From the NCBI GenBank assembly GCA_019187195.1, contig JABAQT010000023.1, forward strand, positions 69,670 through 133,669: a stretch of 64,000 bases of DNA, read 5' to 3'. The notes below the pieces were generated by a model, which worked only from the letters and a program-made list of their open reading frames with translations, did no database searches and was not told the origin of the DNA. Below, piece after piece: positions 30,301 to 38,236 of this stretch. Each line of letters opens with the position of its first letter. The stretch's first letter is position 1. Position numbers and translations under genes: made by a program. Origin of the DNA: Bryobacteraceae bacterium (GTDB lineage Bacteria; Acidobacteriota; Terriglobia; Bryobacterales; Bryobacteraceae).

Positions 30301-30776
30301 ATCACCCCCGGCGCGGCCCAGGCGATTTGAAACGGATTGCGGCCCTGGGTGGGTACCTGCGAGATGAGTTCGTTGGCGATGATCTGCGAGCGGGAGGCGG
30401 TCTCCGTTTGCAGGAGAGAGACATCGGCGCTGACGGTGACGCTCTGCGCGAGATCGCCCAACTCCATGACGATGTCGACGCGGGCCCGGTCCTGAGCTTC
30501 GAGGCGGATGTTCTCCCGCTGGAAGCGCTTGAAACCCTGCTGCTCGGCGGAGACGCGATACAGGCCCGGCGCCAGAAACGGAGTGAGGTAGTTGCCCGTG
30601 CTGTTCGATGCGGCGGATACGGATACGTTGCGCTCGATGTTAGTAACAGTGATGGCCACGCCCGGGATGGGAGCGCCGCTCGAATCAGTGACGGTGCCGG
30701 TGATGCTGGCGCGCACCTCCTGCGAATAGGCGGCCGGCACGCTCAACAGAGCGAGAAGGAGCAGACGACGATACAT
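27300..30776 (-). CDS. Oar-like TonB-dependent receptor with carboxypeptidase-regulatory domain
   Basis: An 1158-residue outer-membrane protein. A signal peptide (MYRRLLLLALLSVPAAYSQ) is followed by a carboxypeptidase-regulatory-like domain (about 22-110, GTVTDSSGAPIPGVAITV), a plug domain (about 120-240, with NEVLLDGISN) and a large beta-barrel. It ends in the aromatic C-terminus KLGMHIYF, needed for outer-membrane insertion. This architecture is the expanded acidobacterial SusC/Oar-like type. It heads the leftward run that includes PSD1 and DUF1501, suggesting uptake linked to their activity. Ligand unknown. Confidence 0.9.
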   Translation of the reverse strand: MYRRLLLLALLSVPAAYSQEVRASITGTVTDSSGAPIPGVAITVTNIERNVSVSAASNSTGNYLTPFLAPGLYRVSAEQQGFKRFQRENIRLEAQDRARVDIVMELGDLAQSVTVSADVSLLQTETASRSQIIANELISQVPTQGRNPFQIAWAAPGVIKTGGWRYLRSFDIAGTSNFAVNGGRNKENEVLLDGISNVRGNRTVIHVPTMESVQEFKVVTNNYDAQYGRTGGGVVTIVTKSGGNDFHGTLFEYFQSEELNANQTELNRAGTRKPPNNINTFGFNLSGPVYIPKVFNGRDKLFWLLSYEGMRQRSADPGSKSMPLAEWRQGDFSTLFNAQGQQVAIYDPLTTRPDATRLPFAGNRIPTNRINPVAAAAFKYYPLPNSPGDGPSHVNNYIYPSRWIGNMDQWIGRMDYVINSKNTFYFRYGQNPFSEYRGLVFITNPFTDRNPAETTGNAPLVRNGRNFTFDWTSTLSPRLTFNLRAGLARWEENTGSSFGDGFDPRQLGFAPSLVSQLDRLTFPQINLGGYQGMGASRLRNVATDDSYTVQPNVNYAMGRHLLKFGAEGRRYNDNNNNPGLAAGFYNFDSAWTRANALRGDAVSGNEIASFLLGYPASAGIDKNINPAQSNQYFAIFFQDDWKLSQKLTLNLGLRWDYETPVVERYNRQLRGFDFTTASPIANQVTGLNLKGAVQFAGVNGQPRGAFNPDRNNFQPRIGIAYRVTDKWVVRGGYGVFYLGQNEIGSSQGFSRRTTAITSTDGGLTPAVSVDNAFANLPGGRLLNPIGSSLGGASFLGEGIAVNYLNRPLPYSQQYSFDIERELPFHMLAEVGYVGNATRKLPVNVPLNALPASELGRRTASGAIDSAYYTARVPNPMAGLIPNNAGLNGSTIPRQQLLYPFPQYSGISLTNVPIGAQDYHGFQSKLTKRMSAGFTFLASYGIGKTLERVSLLNPQDFNLADPSSSRLEKRSAENIDIPQKFTIAGVFELPFGKGKAWGNSWAKPADLILGGWQLNFDITYQSGWAIDYPNAAQVSPGSAKLSSGRTLDRWFNTDLWNNPATGARVPRQEPYTLREFPSRFGDVRVPGYQNWDASISKRFAIHENINAQFRFEMVNAFNHPWYTGLIGGGNDVASPNFGRLNFVQGNLPRFLKLGMHIYF

Positions 30777-30940
30777 AGAGAACCCCCGTTAGCAAACAAG
30801 TGACACAGAGCTGCAGGCGCCGCTTATCGAAAAATCATTTATCGATGTTAGTTAAATGAATCCCCTTACAACGCCTTGTCTACCACGTTATCACAACCAA
30901 CTCATGATTCTCTGAGTAAGTCAAGTAAGACCGCGTGAAA

Positions 30941-31885
30941 CTAGCTGACCGGGTTGGGGCGGGCGAACCGGATCACGCTGGGGGCGGAAAGCCGCCGCCC
31001 CTCGTACGGCGGCACTTCCCCAAAACCCACGTGCGCTTCCCAGTCATCGCGGGCCTGGACAATTTCTCCAGGCAATCGCGCGACGAAGTTCCACCACATG
31101 AGAATGGTCTCCGGAAACGGCGGCCCGCCAATCAGGAGGACGCGGCATCCGGCGCGGCTCCGGAAGCGGATACTGCTCCGCCCGGGGCCGTGGTAATAAA
31201 GGAGGGCGGACTCCATGAAATGTCCGTCCATGGCGCAATCTCCCTCGAGCAGTAACATGGCGTGCTCGAAGCGCGGCTCGAGTTCCAATTCCGTTTCTTC
31301 GCCGGAATGCGTTTCTACATCCAGCCCGGTGAGTTCGGAATAGTGCCGGCAAGGGGAGGTTGTCCCCTCGTGTGAACCGGCGAAGACGCGAACGAGGGCC
31401 CCCGGTTTTTCGATGACGGGCACTTGCGGGCTGCTCTCAAACGCGGGATCCATGTGGCGATGCGCGTCCGGGAGCGCCACCCACAACTGCACGCCGTCGA
31501 GACGGCCCCTGTTATCGGCCGGAGTCTGTTCCGAATGGGCGATGCCCTTCCCGGCGGTCATGACGTTCACGCCGCCCGGGAGCGCCACGGCTTCAAACCC
31601 CAGGCTGTCGTTATGGACGATCTCCCCATCGAGCAGCCACGTGACGGTTTGCAAGCCGATGTGGGGGTGGGGCGCAACGTCCACCGGCTTCCCACCATGG
31701 AAAGTGAGCGGGCCAAAGCGATCGAGAAAGCACCAGGGGCCGATCAGCCGCCGGCCGCGGACCGGAAGCGCCCTCGAGACCGGCAGCGAGCCGAGACTGA
31801 CTTCGCGCACGCGGTAGGACTCGAGGATGTGGCGGGCGGTCCCCAATGCCGTACATGTCTTCGCCGCGATCTTGCCGCTGTTCAT
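30941..31885 (-). CDS. Pirin family protein
   Basis: A 314-residue bicupin of the pirin family. The metal site is seen in HPHIGLQTVTWLLDG and TAGKGIAHSEQTP, and GVQLWVALP is another family hallmark. The start at 31885 (MNSGKIAAK) gives the normal pirin length. The frame is open for another 185 codons upstream, but that stretch runs antisense to mbfA and has no homology I recognise. Bacterial pirins include quercetin dioxygenases and redox-linked regulators. It is divergent from mbfA. Confidence 0.87.
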   Translation of the reverse strand: MNSGKIAAKTCTALGTARHILESYRVREVSLGSLPVSRALPVRGRRLIGPWCFLDRFGPLTFHGGKPVDVAPHPHIGLQTVTWLLDGEIVHNDSLGFEAVALPGGVNVMTAGKGIAHSEQTPADNRGRLDGVQLWVALPDAHRHMDPAFESSPQVPVIEKPGALVRVFAGSHEGTTSPCRHYSELTGLDVETHSGEETELELEPRFEHAMLLLEGDCAMDGHFMESALLYYHGPGRSSIRFRSRAGCRVLLIGGPPFPETILMWWNFVARLPGEIVQARDDWEAHVGFGEVPPYEGRRLSAPSVIRFARPNPVS

Positions 31886-31971
31886 GCTATCCACCACTGT
31901 AGGACGGCGCGCGGCCATCCGGCAGGGAATCCCTTGATGCCGGCGTCTGATAGCCTGCATCGAAGAGGCAT

Positions 31972-32928
31972 ATGCGCAACTTCGACAGTCTCTCGGAACA
32001 GGAAATTCTGGCCCTGGCCATTTCACTCGAGGAAGAGGATGAACGGGTCTACGCGGACTTCGCGGAAGGGCTGCGGCCGGACTTTCCCGCGTCGGCGGCC
32101 GTCTTCGACGGGATGCGTGTCGAGGAATCGGGTCACCGGCGGCGGCTTCTTGAACTGTTCCGGGGAAAGTTTGGCGAGCACATCCCGCTTCTCCGGCGCC
32201 AGGACGTGAAAGGGTTCCTCCACCGGACGCCGGTCTGGCTCGTGCGTCCGCTCGGACTCGAGACAGTGCGCAACCAGGCAATTGCGATGGAAGTGGAGAC
32301 GCGGCGTTTCTATGAGAAGGCGGCCGCAAGAACGGAGGACGCGCACATCCGCCAGCTTCTGGACGACCTGGCGCAGGAGGAGCGCTCCCATCAGGACCGG
32401 GCGGAAGAGTTGGAACAGCGCAACCTGAGGCCGGCCGCAAGAAAGGCGGAAGACGAGGCGAACCGGCGGCTCTTCGTCCTGCGGATCGTGCAGCCCGGAC
32501 TCGCCGGGCTGATGGACGGCTCGGTGTCCACGCTGGCGCCGGTGTTCGCCGCCGCCCTCGCCACGCGGAGCAGCCACGACGCGTTCGCCGTGGGGCTGGC
32601 CGCCTCGCTGGGAGCGGGAATCAGCATGGGATTCGCGGAAGCCCTTTCCGACGACGGCAGCCTGACCGGGCGCGGCTACCCCTGGATCAGGGGACTGATC
32701 TGCGGCCTCATGACCGCCATCGGAGGAATCGGGCATACGCTCCCGTTCCTGTTGCCGGATTTTCGCCTGGCGCTGATCGCCGCCGTCGTGGTGGTGATAG
32801 TGGAACTCGGCGTGATTTCCTGGATTCGTCACCGGTACATGGAGACTCCGCCGCTTTCCGCCGCCCTTCAGGTGGGGTTGGGCGGAGTGCTCGTGTTTCT
32901 CACCGGCGTGCTGATCGGCAGTTCCTGA
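31972..32928 (+). CDS. mbfA: Membrane-bound ferritin-like iron exporter (MbfA type)
   Basis: A 318-residue fusion of an N-terminal ferritin-like/rubrerythrin domain (about 1-150) and a C-terminal VIT1-type transporter domain (about 170-318, five predicted membrane segments). Di-iron ligands are visible in the Glu-rich first helix, [16 protein letters not shown] and [21 protein letters not shown] and [18 protein letters not shown] are the VIT1 signatures. In rhizobia MbfA exports iron and protects against peroxide. Here it is a single gene, and no Irr or Fur box was recognised in the 86-bp gap to pirin. Confidence 0.87.
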   Translation: MRNFDSLSEQEILALAISLEEEDERVYADFAEGLRPDFPASAAVFDGMRVEESGHRRRLLELFRGKFGEHIPLLRRQDVKGFLHRTPVWLVRPLGLETVRNQAIAMEVETRRFYEKAAARTEDAHIRQLLDDLAQEERSHQDRAEELEQRNLRPAARKAEDEANRRLFVLRIVQPGLAGLMDGSVSTLAPVFAAALATRSSHDAFAVGLAASLGAGISMGFAEALSDDGSLTGRGYPWIRGLICGLMTAIGGIGHTLPFLLPDFRLALIAAVVVVIVELGVISWIRHRYMETPPLSAALQVGLGGVLVFLTGVLIGSS

Positions 32929-32932
32929 AGAT

Positions 32933-34135
32933 CTATTTCTTCTCCGTGATCCGGCGGAATACGCGCAGCAGGTTGCCGCCGAGGAATTTCCGGATGCGTT
33001 CTTCGGACCATCCGCGCCGTAACATGGCATCGGTCAGCATCGGCAGGTCGCGAATGTCACGCATCCCGCGAGGCGGCGTCGGGCCGCCGTCGAAATCCGT
33101 CCCCAGCGCTACATGGTCCTCACCCACCAGTTGGATCGCCCTGTCCACGACATCGAGCCATTGATACGGGGTGTACTTGATGTCCTCGGGCATGTTCACG
33201 CCGACCATGGGAAATTGCGGCGCGACCTTGCGGTCAATGTCCTCGATGGTCATCGGGGTGGTTCGCTTCTTGATCTCGGTGGTGTCCCAGAAGGGCTTTC
33301 CGGCATGCCGGGTCCGCCATTCAAACGCCTTGCGGTTGTGAAACTCGTTGCCGATCTGGAATCCGATGACGCCGCCCTTGGCCGCGAGTTTTTTCAGCAG
33401 ATTGTCCGGCATGGTGCGCGGGATGTCCACGAAACTGCGCAGGCCATGGTGAGTCGCCACGACCGGGTCCGTGCTCAGTTCGATGGTCTGCTCGAGCGTT
33501 TCGTCCGAGGCGTGCGAGACATTGATCACCATCCCAAGCCGGTTCATCTCCCGCACCACGGCCCGGCCGCGCTCGTTCAACCCGTGCCACTTGGGCGGCG
33601 AACAGCACGAATCGGCGAAGTTGTTCGCCCAGTTGTGGGCCGTGAGTTGCGCCGAACGGAGTCCCAGGCGGTAGAGGTCGCGCAGCACCCCGAGATCTCC
33701 GTCGAGATCGAATCCGCCTTCAAGATCGAGCACGGCCGCGATCTTTCCCGAGCGGTGGATCCGCTCGATTTCGGTGGCGTTATGCGCCAGTTCAATCTTG
33801 TCCCGGTTTTTTTCCAACTGCGTCAGGGCGAGGTCTATCAGCCGCAGCGTCTGCTTGGTCTCCATACGCTGCGGATAGTAATCTTCGGTGACGAAAATGG
33901 AAAAGAACATCGCGTCCACGCCCCCTTCCCGGGCGCGCGGCAGGTCGAACTGGCCATCGCTCACGCGTTCTCCTATATCTCCGCCGTGATACAACTGGCG
34001 GTCAATGACATGAACGTGCCCGTCGAAGACGAACGCCCGTTCATGCAGGCTGCGCGCTCTATCGGAAACCTGGGCGAGCACCAGGCCCGCCAATGCGGGA
34101 GCGCACGCCATCATCCATCGTATGGTCGAACTCAT
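32933..34135 (-). CDS. Membrane dipeptidase, M19 family
   Basis: About 400 residues. A hydrophobic N-terminus (MMACAPALAGLVLAQ) indicates export. Zinc ligands of the renal dipeptidase family are in FDGHVHVID, VLDLEGGFD (Glu), NVSHASDE and ATHHGLRSF, with LGTDFDGG late in the chain. The start is uncertain: ATG at 34135 leaves only 13 bases to the start of the divergent gene, and ATG at 34115 would give a more standard signal peptide. It hydrolyses dipeptides, possibly including D-amino-acid ones. Confidence 0.88.
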   Translation of the reverse strand: MSSTIRWMMACAPALAGLVLAQVSDRARSLHERAFVFDGHVHVIDRQLYHGGDIGERVSDGQFDLPRAREGGVDAMFFSIFVTEDYYPQRMETKQTLRLIDLALTQLEKNRDKIELAHNATEIERIHRSGKIAAVLDLEGGFDLDGDLGVLRDLYRLGLRSAQLTAHNWANNFADSCCSPPKWHGLNERGRAVVREMNRLGMVINVSHASDETLEQTIELSTDPVVATHHGLRSFVDIPRTMPDNLLKKLAAKGGVIGFQIGNEFHNRKAFEWRTRHAGKPFWDTTEIKKRTTPMTIEDIDRKVAPQFPMVGVNMPEDIKYTPYQWLDVVDRAIQLVGEDHVALGTDFDGGPTPPRGMRDIRDLPMLTDAMLRRGWSEERIRKFLGGNLLRVFRRITEKK

Positions 34136-34148
34136 GTATGTTGATTTT

Positions 34149-35399
34149 ATGCATATCACGCGAAGGCAGTTGCTGGCCGGAGCCGCATACGTCCCCATCG
34201 CGGGCGCCGCCGGCCGGCCGAAGATCGCGGGCATCGTGACCGAATACCGGCGCATGTCTCACGGCCAGCACATCATCGACCGCTTTCTTGACGGATACGG
34301 ATGGAACGGCGAGCACCACCATCCTCCCATGGATCTCGTTTCTCTCTACGTCGATCAGCATCCCAGGGGCGACCTTACTCCCGAACGGGCGCAGCGCCAC
34401 CCTTCCGTGAAAATCGCCTCGAGCATCGCCGAAGCCTTAACGCTCGGCGGCGATAAACTGGCCGTCGACGGCGTCATGGTGGTCGGCGAGCACGGCCGCT
34501 ACCCGCGCAACGAAAAAGGGCAGACGAAATATCCGCGCTACGAGTTCTTCCAGCAGGTGGTGAAGGTGTTCGAATCGAGCGGACGCTCCGTTCCGATGTT
34601 CAACGACAAACATCTCTCCTGGAATTGGGACTGGGCCAGGGAGATGTACGACACTTCGCGCAGGATGAAGTTCGCCTACATGGCCGGATCGAGCCTTCCC
34701 GTCACCTGGCGCACGCCGTCGCTCGAGATGCCGGGCGGTGCGCGCATCAGGGAAGCAATGTGCATCTGCTATGGCGGAGTCGATAGCTACGATTTCCATG
34801 GCCTTGAAACCATCCAGTGCATGGTCGAACGGCGCAAGGGAGGGGAAGTGGGCGTCGAGTGGCTCGAGGCTTACCGCGACGATAATTTCTGGAAAGCGCA
34901 TCAGGATGGCGTGTGGCCGCGCGATCTGGTGGAAGCCGCGCTGTGCCGCAGCCACACGCTGACTCCGGCGCGCGAGGGTTTCAACGACATTTTTCCAACC
35001 CTCGAGGATATGCGCCGCATCGTCAAGAAGCCGGTTGCCTACCGCTATCGCCACGCCGACGGGCTCATGTGCACCATGCTGTTGATGAATGGACTGGTGC
35101 GCGATTTCAATTTCTCGGCGCGCATCGAGGGAACCAGTGAAATCTTCTCGACCCAGATGTACCTCCCCATGCCCGACGGGCGCACGACGCTCGCCAACTT
35201 CTTCAGCCCTCTCGTCAACAACGCGGAAAAGATGTATCTGACCGGAAAGCCCACCTACCCCATAGAGCGCACGCTGCTCACCACGGGACTCACCGCGGCG
35301 GGCGTCGAGAGCCTCTATCGCGGGGAGAAACGCTACGACACGCCGCATCTCGCCATCCGCTATCAGCCCACCAAGGAGTCCACTTTCTGGAGAACGTAA
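34149..35399 (+). CDS. Unrecognised Tat-exported protein, paralogue of the next gene
   Basis: A 416-residue protein with a Tat-like signal (ITRRQLLAGAAYVPIAGAAG). I do not recognise a characterised family. Conserved blocks shared with the next gene include GEHGRYPRNEKGQ, YPRYEFF, FNDKHLS, AGSSLPVTWR, a Cys-containing HGLETIQCMVERRKGG and the C-terminal YPIERTLL...YDTPHLAIRYQP. The many conserved His, Glu, Asp and Arg residues look enzymatic. The early segment KIAGIVTEYRRMSHGQHI resembles a Rossmann-like beta-alpha start, but this is a guess. The gene ends one base before its paralogue and diverges from the M19 gene. Confidence 0.75.
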   Translation: MHITRRQLLAGAAYVPIAGAAGRPKIAGIVTEYRRMSHGQHIIDRFLDGYGWNGEHHHPPMDLVSLYVDQHPRGDLTPERAQRHPSVKIASSIAEALTLGGDKLAVDGVMVVGEHGRYPRNEKGQTKYPRYEFFQQVVKVFESSGRSVPMFNDKHLSWNWDWAREMYDTSRRMKFAYMAGSSLPVTWRTPSLEMPGGARIREAMCICYGGVDSYDFHGLETIQCMVERRKGGEVGVEWLEAYRDDNFWKAHQDGVWPRDLVEAALCRSHTLTPAREGFNDIFPTLEDMRRIVKKPVAYRYRHADGLMCTMLLMNGLVRDFNFSARIEGTSEIFSTQMYLPMPDGRTTLANFFSPLVNNAEKMYLTGKPTYPIERTLLTTGLTAAGVESLYRGEKRYDTPHLAIRYQPTKESTFWRT

Positions 35400-35400
35400 G

Positions 35401-36573
35401 ATGCAGCGCATAGCCATAGTCGCAACGATTTACCGCTACCTTTCACACGCCCAACACATGGGAGACCGCTTCCTGGTGGGGTATCCGCATAAGGGAAAGT
35501 GGCGCCGGCCCGACATGAAAGTGGTGTCCCTCTACGTGGATCAGAAACCGGAAGGCGATCAAAGCGAGGCGCGCGCCAGGGAGTTCGGCTTCCAGGTCTA
35601 TCCCACCATTGCCGAGACTCTGCGCTGCGGGGGAGCCAAGCTTGCCGTCGACGCCGTGCTTATCATTGGAGAGCACGGCAACTATCCGCGCAACGAAAAG
35701 GGCCAGATACTCTATCCGCGATACGAATTCTTCAAGCAGTGCGTCGATGTGTTCGATAAGGACGGCCGCGCCGTTCCGGTGTATAACGACAAGCACCTTT
35801 CCTACAGCTTTGAAAAGGCGAAGTGGATGGTGGACCAGTCGCGCCGCCTGAAGTTTCCCATGCTGGCCGGCTCCTCGCTCCCGGTTACGTGGCGCCTTCC
35901 GGATATCGAACTGCCCCTTGGGTGTGAGATCGAAGACGCGCTGATGGTAGGCGAGGGCGGCAGCGATCCGATGGATTTCCACGCCCTCGAGGCCATGCAG
36001 TGCATGATTGAACGCCGCAAGGGTGGGGAAACCGGCGTCAAGGCCGTACAGATGATCGTGGGCGACGCGGTCTGGAAGGCGGGCGAGGAAGGCCGCTGGT
36101 CGAAGCGCCTGCTGACCGCCGCCTTGTCGCGCAGCGACACGCCGCAGGGACTTACCGTGAAAGACGGGCGGACACAGGACCTGGTGGGCAACGGAGAACT
36201 TCCGAAACTCGTGAAGAATCCGGCCGCGTATTTCATCGAGCACAACGACGGCCTGAAGACGACCCTGTTAATGCTGAACGGAGCCGTGGCGGATTTCAAT
36301 TTCGCCGCCCGCGTCAAAGGGTTGGGAATCCAGTCCAATCAGTTTCTGCTGACTCCCGTGCCGAACGTCACCTATTCCGCGTGCCTGATGGGGAAGGTGG
36401 AGGAGATGTTCTCGACGGGCCGCGCGCCCTACCCGGTGGAGCGGACGCTGATTGTGAGCGGCATTCTGGAAGCCTGCCTGACCTCGAAGTACGAAGGCCA
36501 GAAGCGGATGGAGACGCCCCACCTGGCGGTGCGCTACAAGGCTCCCGCGCAAAGCCAGCACTGCCGCGCATAG
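35401..36573 (+). CDS. Unrecognised cytoplasmic paralogue of the preceding protein
   Basis: A 390-residue protein clearly homologous over its whole length to the gene just upstream (GEHGNYPRNEKGQ, YPRYEFFKQ, YNDKHLS, AGSSLPVTWR, IERRKGGETGV, TPHLAVRYK) but with no signal peptide: it starts at once with MQRIAIVATIYRYLSHAQHM. The pair would therefore act in two compartments unless the second has an internal export signal. The two have diverged in the middle (positions about 240-300), where this copy carries an insertion around TVKDGRTQDLVG. No domain recognised. Confidence 0.75.
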   Translation: MQRIAIVATIYRYLSHAQHMGDRFLVGYPHKGKWRRPDMKVVSLYVDQKPEGDQSEARAREFGFQVYPTIAETLRCGGAKLAVDAVLIIGEHGNYPRNEKGQILYPRYEFFKQCVDVFDKDGRAVPVYNDKHLSYSFEKAKWMVDQSRRLKFPMLAGSSLPVTWRLPDIELPLGCEIEDALMVGEGGSDPMDFHALEAMQCMIERRKGGETGVKAVQMIVGDAVWKAGEEGRWSKRLLTAALSRSDTPQGLTVKDGRTQDLVGNGELPKLVKNPAAYFIEHNDGLKTTLLMLNGAVADFNFAARVKGLGIQSNQFLLTPVPNVTYSACLMGKVEEMFSTGRAPYPVERTLIVSGILEACLTSKYEGQKRMETPHLAVRYKAPAQSQHCRA

Positions 36574-36630
36574 CGTGGTTCAAGCCCGGCGGCGCGTCGG
36601 GCGGAGGCCGCGATATTCTTGAAGCTGACC

Positions 36631-37536
36631 ATGATGCATCGAAGACAGTTTCTCGAGACGGCGCTTGCCGCCCCCGCATTGGCCGCGCCCTCCTCGCCAT
36701 GGGGCTCTCCCGTCCTCGATATCCACGTCCACTTTCGTCCCGGTTCCGCCAACATCGAGCACCTCGATGGCAGCGGTGTCACGAAGGGGGTCCTGCTGAC
36801 CGGGATCGCGGCCGAAGAACAAGCAAAGGCTGAGGTTCAGCGACATCCCGGCCGGTTTGTCCGCTTTTCCACCGCGGACATCACCAGGCCGGAATCTTTC
36901 GCGCAGTTGGAGCGGTCCGCTAAAGCCGGCTCCCTCGGATTTGGAGAGATTAAGTTTCACGTCGCCGTGGATGGCCCTGAAATGCGGCGCCTGTACGACC
37001 TGGCCGCCGAGGTGGGCGTGCCGGTGTTGATTCACTTTCAGGAATGGCCCCAATTCACGGGTCAAGGGGTATACAACACTCCCTTTGATCATCTGCCCGC
37101 AATGCTCAAAGCCCACCCGGGAACGATCTTCATCGGCCACGGCGATGCGTTCTGGTCTCACATCAGCGCCGATGTGCCCGGCGGCGTTCCCTATCCAACC
37201 GGAAAGATAAAACCCGGCGGCCTCACGGACCGCATGCTGTCCGATTTCCCCAACCTTTACGGAGATCTTTCGGCGAACTCGGGCCGTAACGCCATCGGCC
37301 GCGATCCTGAATTCTACGCGGGATTCGCAAGCCGCCATCAGGACAAGTTGATGTTCGGCAGCGATTGTTTTTGCCGTGACGGCCGCGGCCTGGGCCAGCG
37401 TTCCGAGCAACCGCTTATCAAGGGGAGATGCGTCGCCCGCGAGACGCTGACCGCTCTCAAACAGATCACATCGCCCGCCTTGTTCCGGAAGATCGCCTGG
37501 GAAAACGGCATACGGCTGCTGAAGATTCCCGCCTGA
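36631..37536 (+). CDS. Tat-exported amidohydrolase-2 family protein
   Basis: About 301 residues. The N-terminus HRRQFLETALAAPALAAP is a Tat-like signal. A TIM-barrel metal hydrolase follows, with LDIHVHF at about residue 30, IHFQEW (third His), FIGHGDAFW and MFGSDCFCRDG giving the late Asp. These fit the decarboxylase/lactonase-type amidohydrolase group. Translation may start at either of two adjacent ATGs (36631, 36634). It follows the unrecognised pair by 57 bases in the same direction and may share their pathway. Confidence 0.8.
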   Translation: MMHRRQFLETALAAPALAAPSSPWGSPVLDIHVHFRPGSANIEHLDGSGVTKGVLLTGIAAEEQAKAEVQRHPGRFVRFSTADITRPESFAQLERSAKAGSLGFGEIKFHVAVDGPEMRRLYDLAAEVGVPVLIHFQEWPQFTGQGVYNTPFDHLPAMLKAHPGTIFIGHGDAFWSHISADVPGGVPYPTGKIKPGGLTDRMLSDFPNLYGDLSANSGRNAIGRDPEFYAGFASRHQDKLMFGSDCFCRDGRGLGQRSEQPLIKGRCVARETLTALKQITSPALFRKIAWENGIRLLKIPA

Positions 37537-37541
37537 CGCCG

Positions 37542-37991
37542 ATGCATCAGTTCCGCTTCGAATGCCAACCCGGTTGTACGGCATGTTGTGAGGCTGAGGG
37601 AGAGGTACGGCTGACACCGGAAGACGTCCGGCTCGCCTCGGCTTTTCTCGGAATCACCGCGGAAGTGTTTGCCTCCACCTATACGGCCGGCGCCGGCGTT
37701 CTAAGCGGACACCGCTGCCCGTTCCTCACCTCGAATGGCTGCGCCATCCACCCCGCCAAACCAACCCAATGCCGCCTGTACCCCTTTTGGCCGGAGATCG
37801 TCGAGACCCGTCAATCCTGGAACAGGACGGCGCGAACCTGTCCCGGGATCGGAAAAGGACCTCTCATCCAAATCGAGGATGCCGTCGTGGTGGCGGCCGG
37901 GATGAAGGAGGCGTTTCCTGACTCCTACATTCAGGAACCGGTGTCCGCTCCCTCGCGCAAGCGCCGGATGAGAAACCCGGCCTCCTTTTGA
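37542..37991 (+). CDS. YkgJ family cysteine-cluster protein
   Basis: A 149-residue protein with the cysteine arrangement of the YkgJ/DUF3109 type: CQPGCTACCE at about 7-16, then CPFL, CAIHPAKPTQCRLYPFW and CPG. The eight cysteines probably bind a zinc or iron-sulfur centre. The start at 37542 lies five bases after the amidohydrolase stop. The last 61 bases overlap the convergent PilZ gene. Function unknown. Confidence 0.8.
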   Translation: MHQFRFECQPGCTACCEAEGEVRLTPEDVRLASAFLGITAEVFASTYTAGAGVLSGHRCPFLTSNGCAIHPAKPTQCRLYPFWPEIVETRQSWNRTARTCPGIGKGPLIQIEDAVVVAAGMKEAFPDSYIQEPVSAPSRKRRMRNPASF

Positions 37992-38230
37992 TTGCCGAAA
38001 ACGCGCGACCAGACAACCACCGCGCTGCCGCCTCGGTGAGGCGCCGCGAACTCCACTTCGTCACCCGAGGCGAGCATGCCTTCGGTGTAGGCGGCCCGAA
38101 AACCGTTCGGGGATTCATCCCTCAACTCGCCCACCATCTCCATCTGGGGCAACCCGGCGCGGCGGAGCAATACCGGACCGGTTGCCGCCACCCTCTCTTC
38201 CTTACGCCGGTTTCGTGCCATGACGGACAT
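37931..38230 (-). CDS. PilZ-like domain protein
   Basis: A 99-residue single-domain protein. RRKEERV near the N-terminus and ESPNGF about 30 residues later match the RxxxR and D/NxSxxG halves of the PilZ c-di-GMP-binding motif, here slightly degenerate. It begins six bases after the sigma-54 activator stop, so the two are cotranscribed. The HD-GYP/GGDEF enzyme nearby could make and destroy its ligand. Confidence 0.68.
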   Translation of the reverse strand: MSVMARNRRKEERVAATGPVLLRRAGLPQMEMVGELRDESPNGFRAAYTEGMLASGDEVEFAAPHRGGSAVVVWSRVFGNQKEAGFLIRRLREGADTGS

Positions 38231-38236
38231 GGTATC

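Noticed and set aside
28884..30803. 639-codon open frame opposite the TonB receptor
   Set aside because: Shadow of the receptor gene; no domain visible.
30824..30845. Direct repeat TTATCGA with 15-bp period upstream of the TonB receptor
   Set aside because: Only two 7-base copies; could be chance in an AT-rich gap, and no matching regulator is known.
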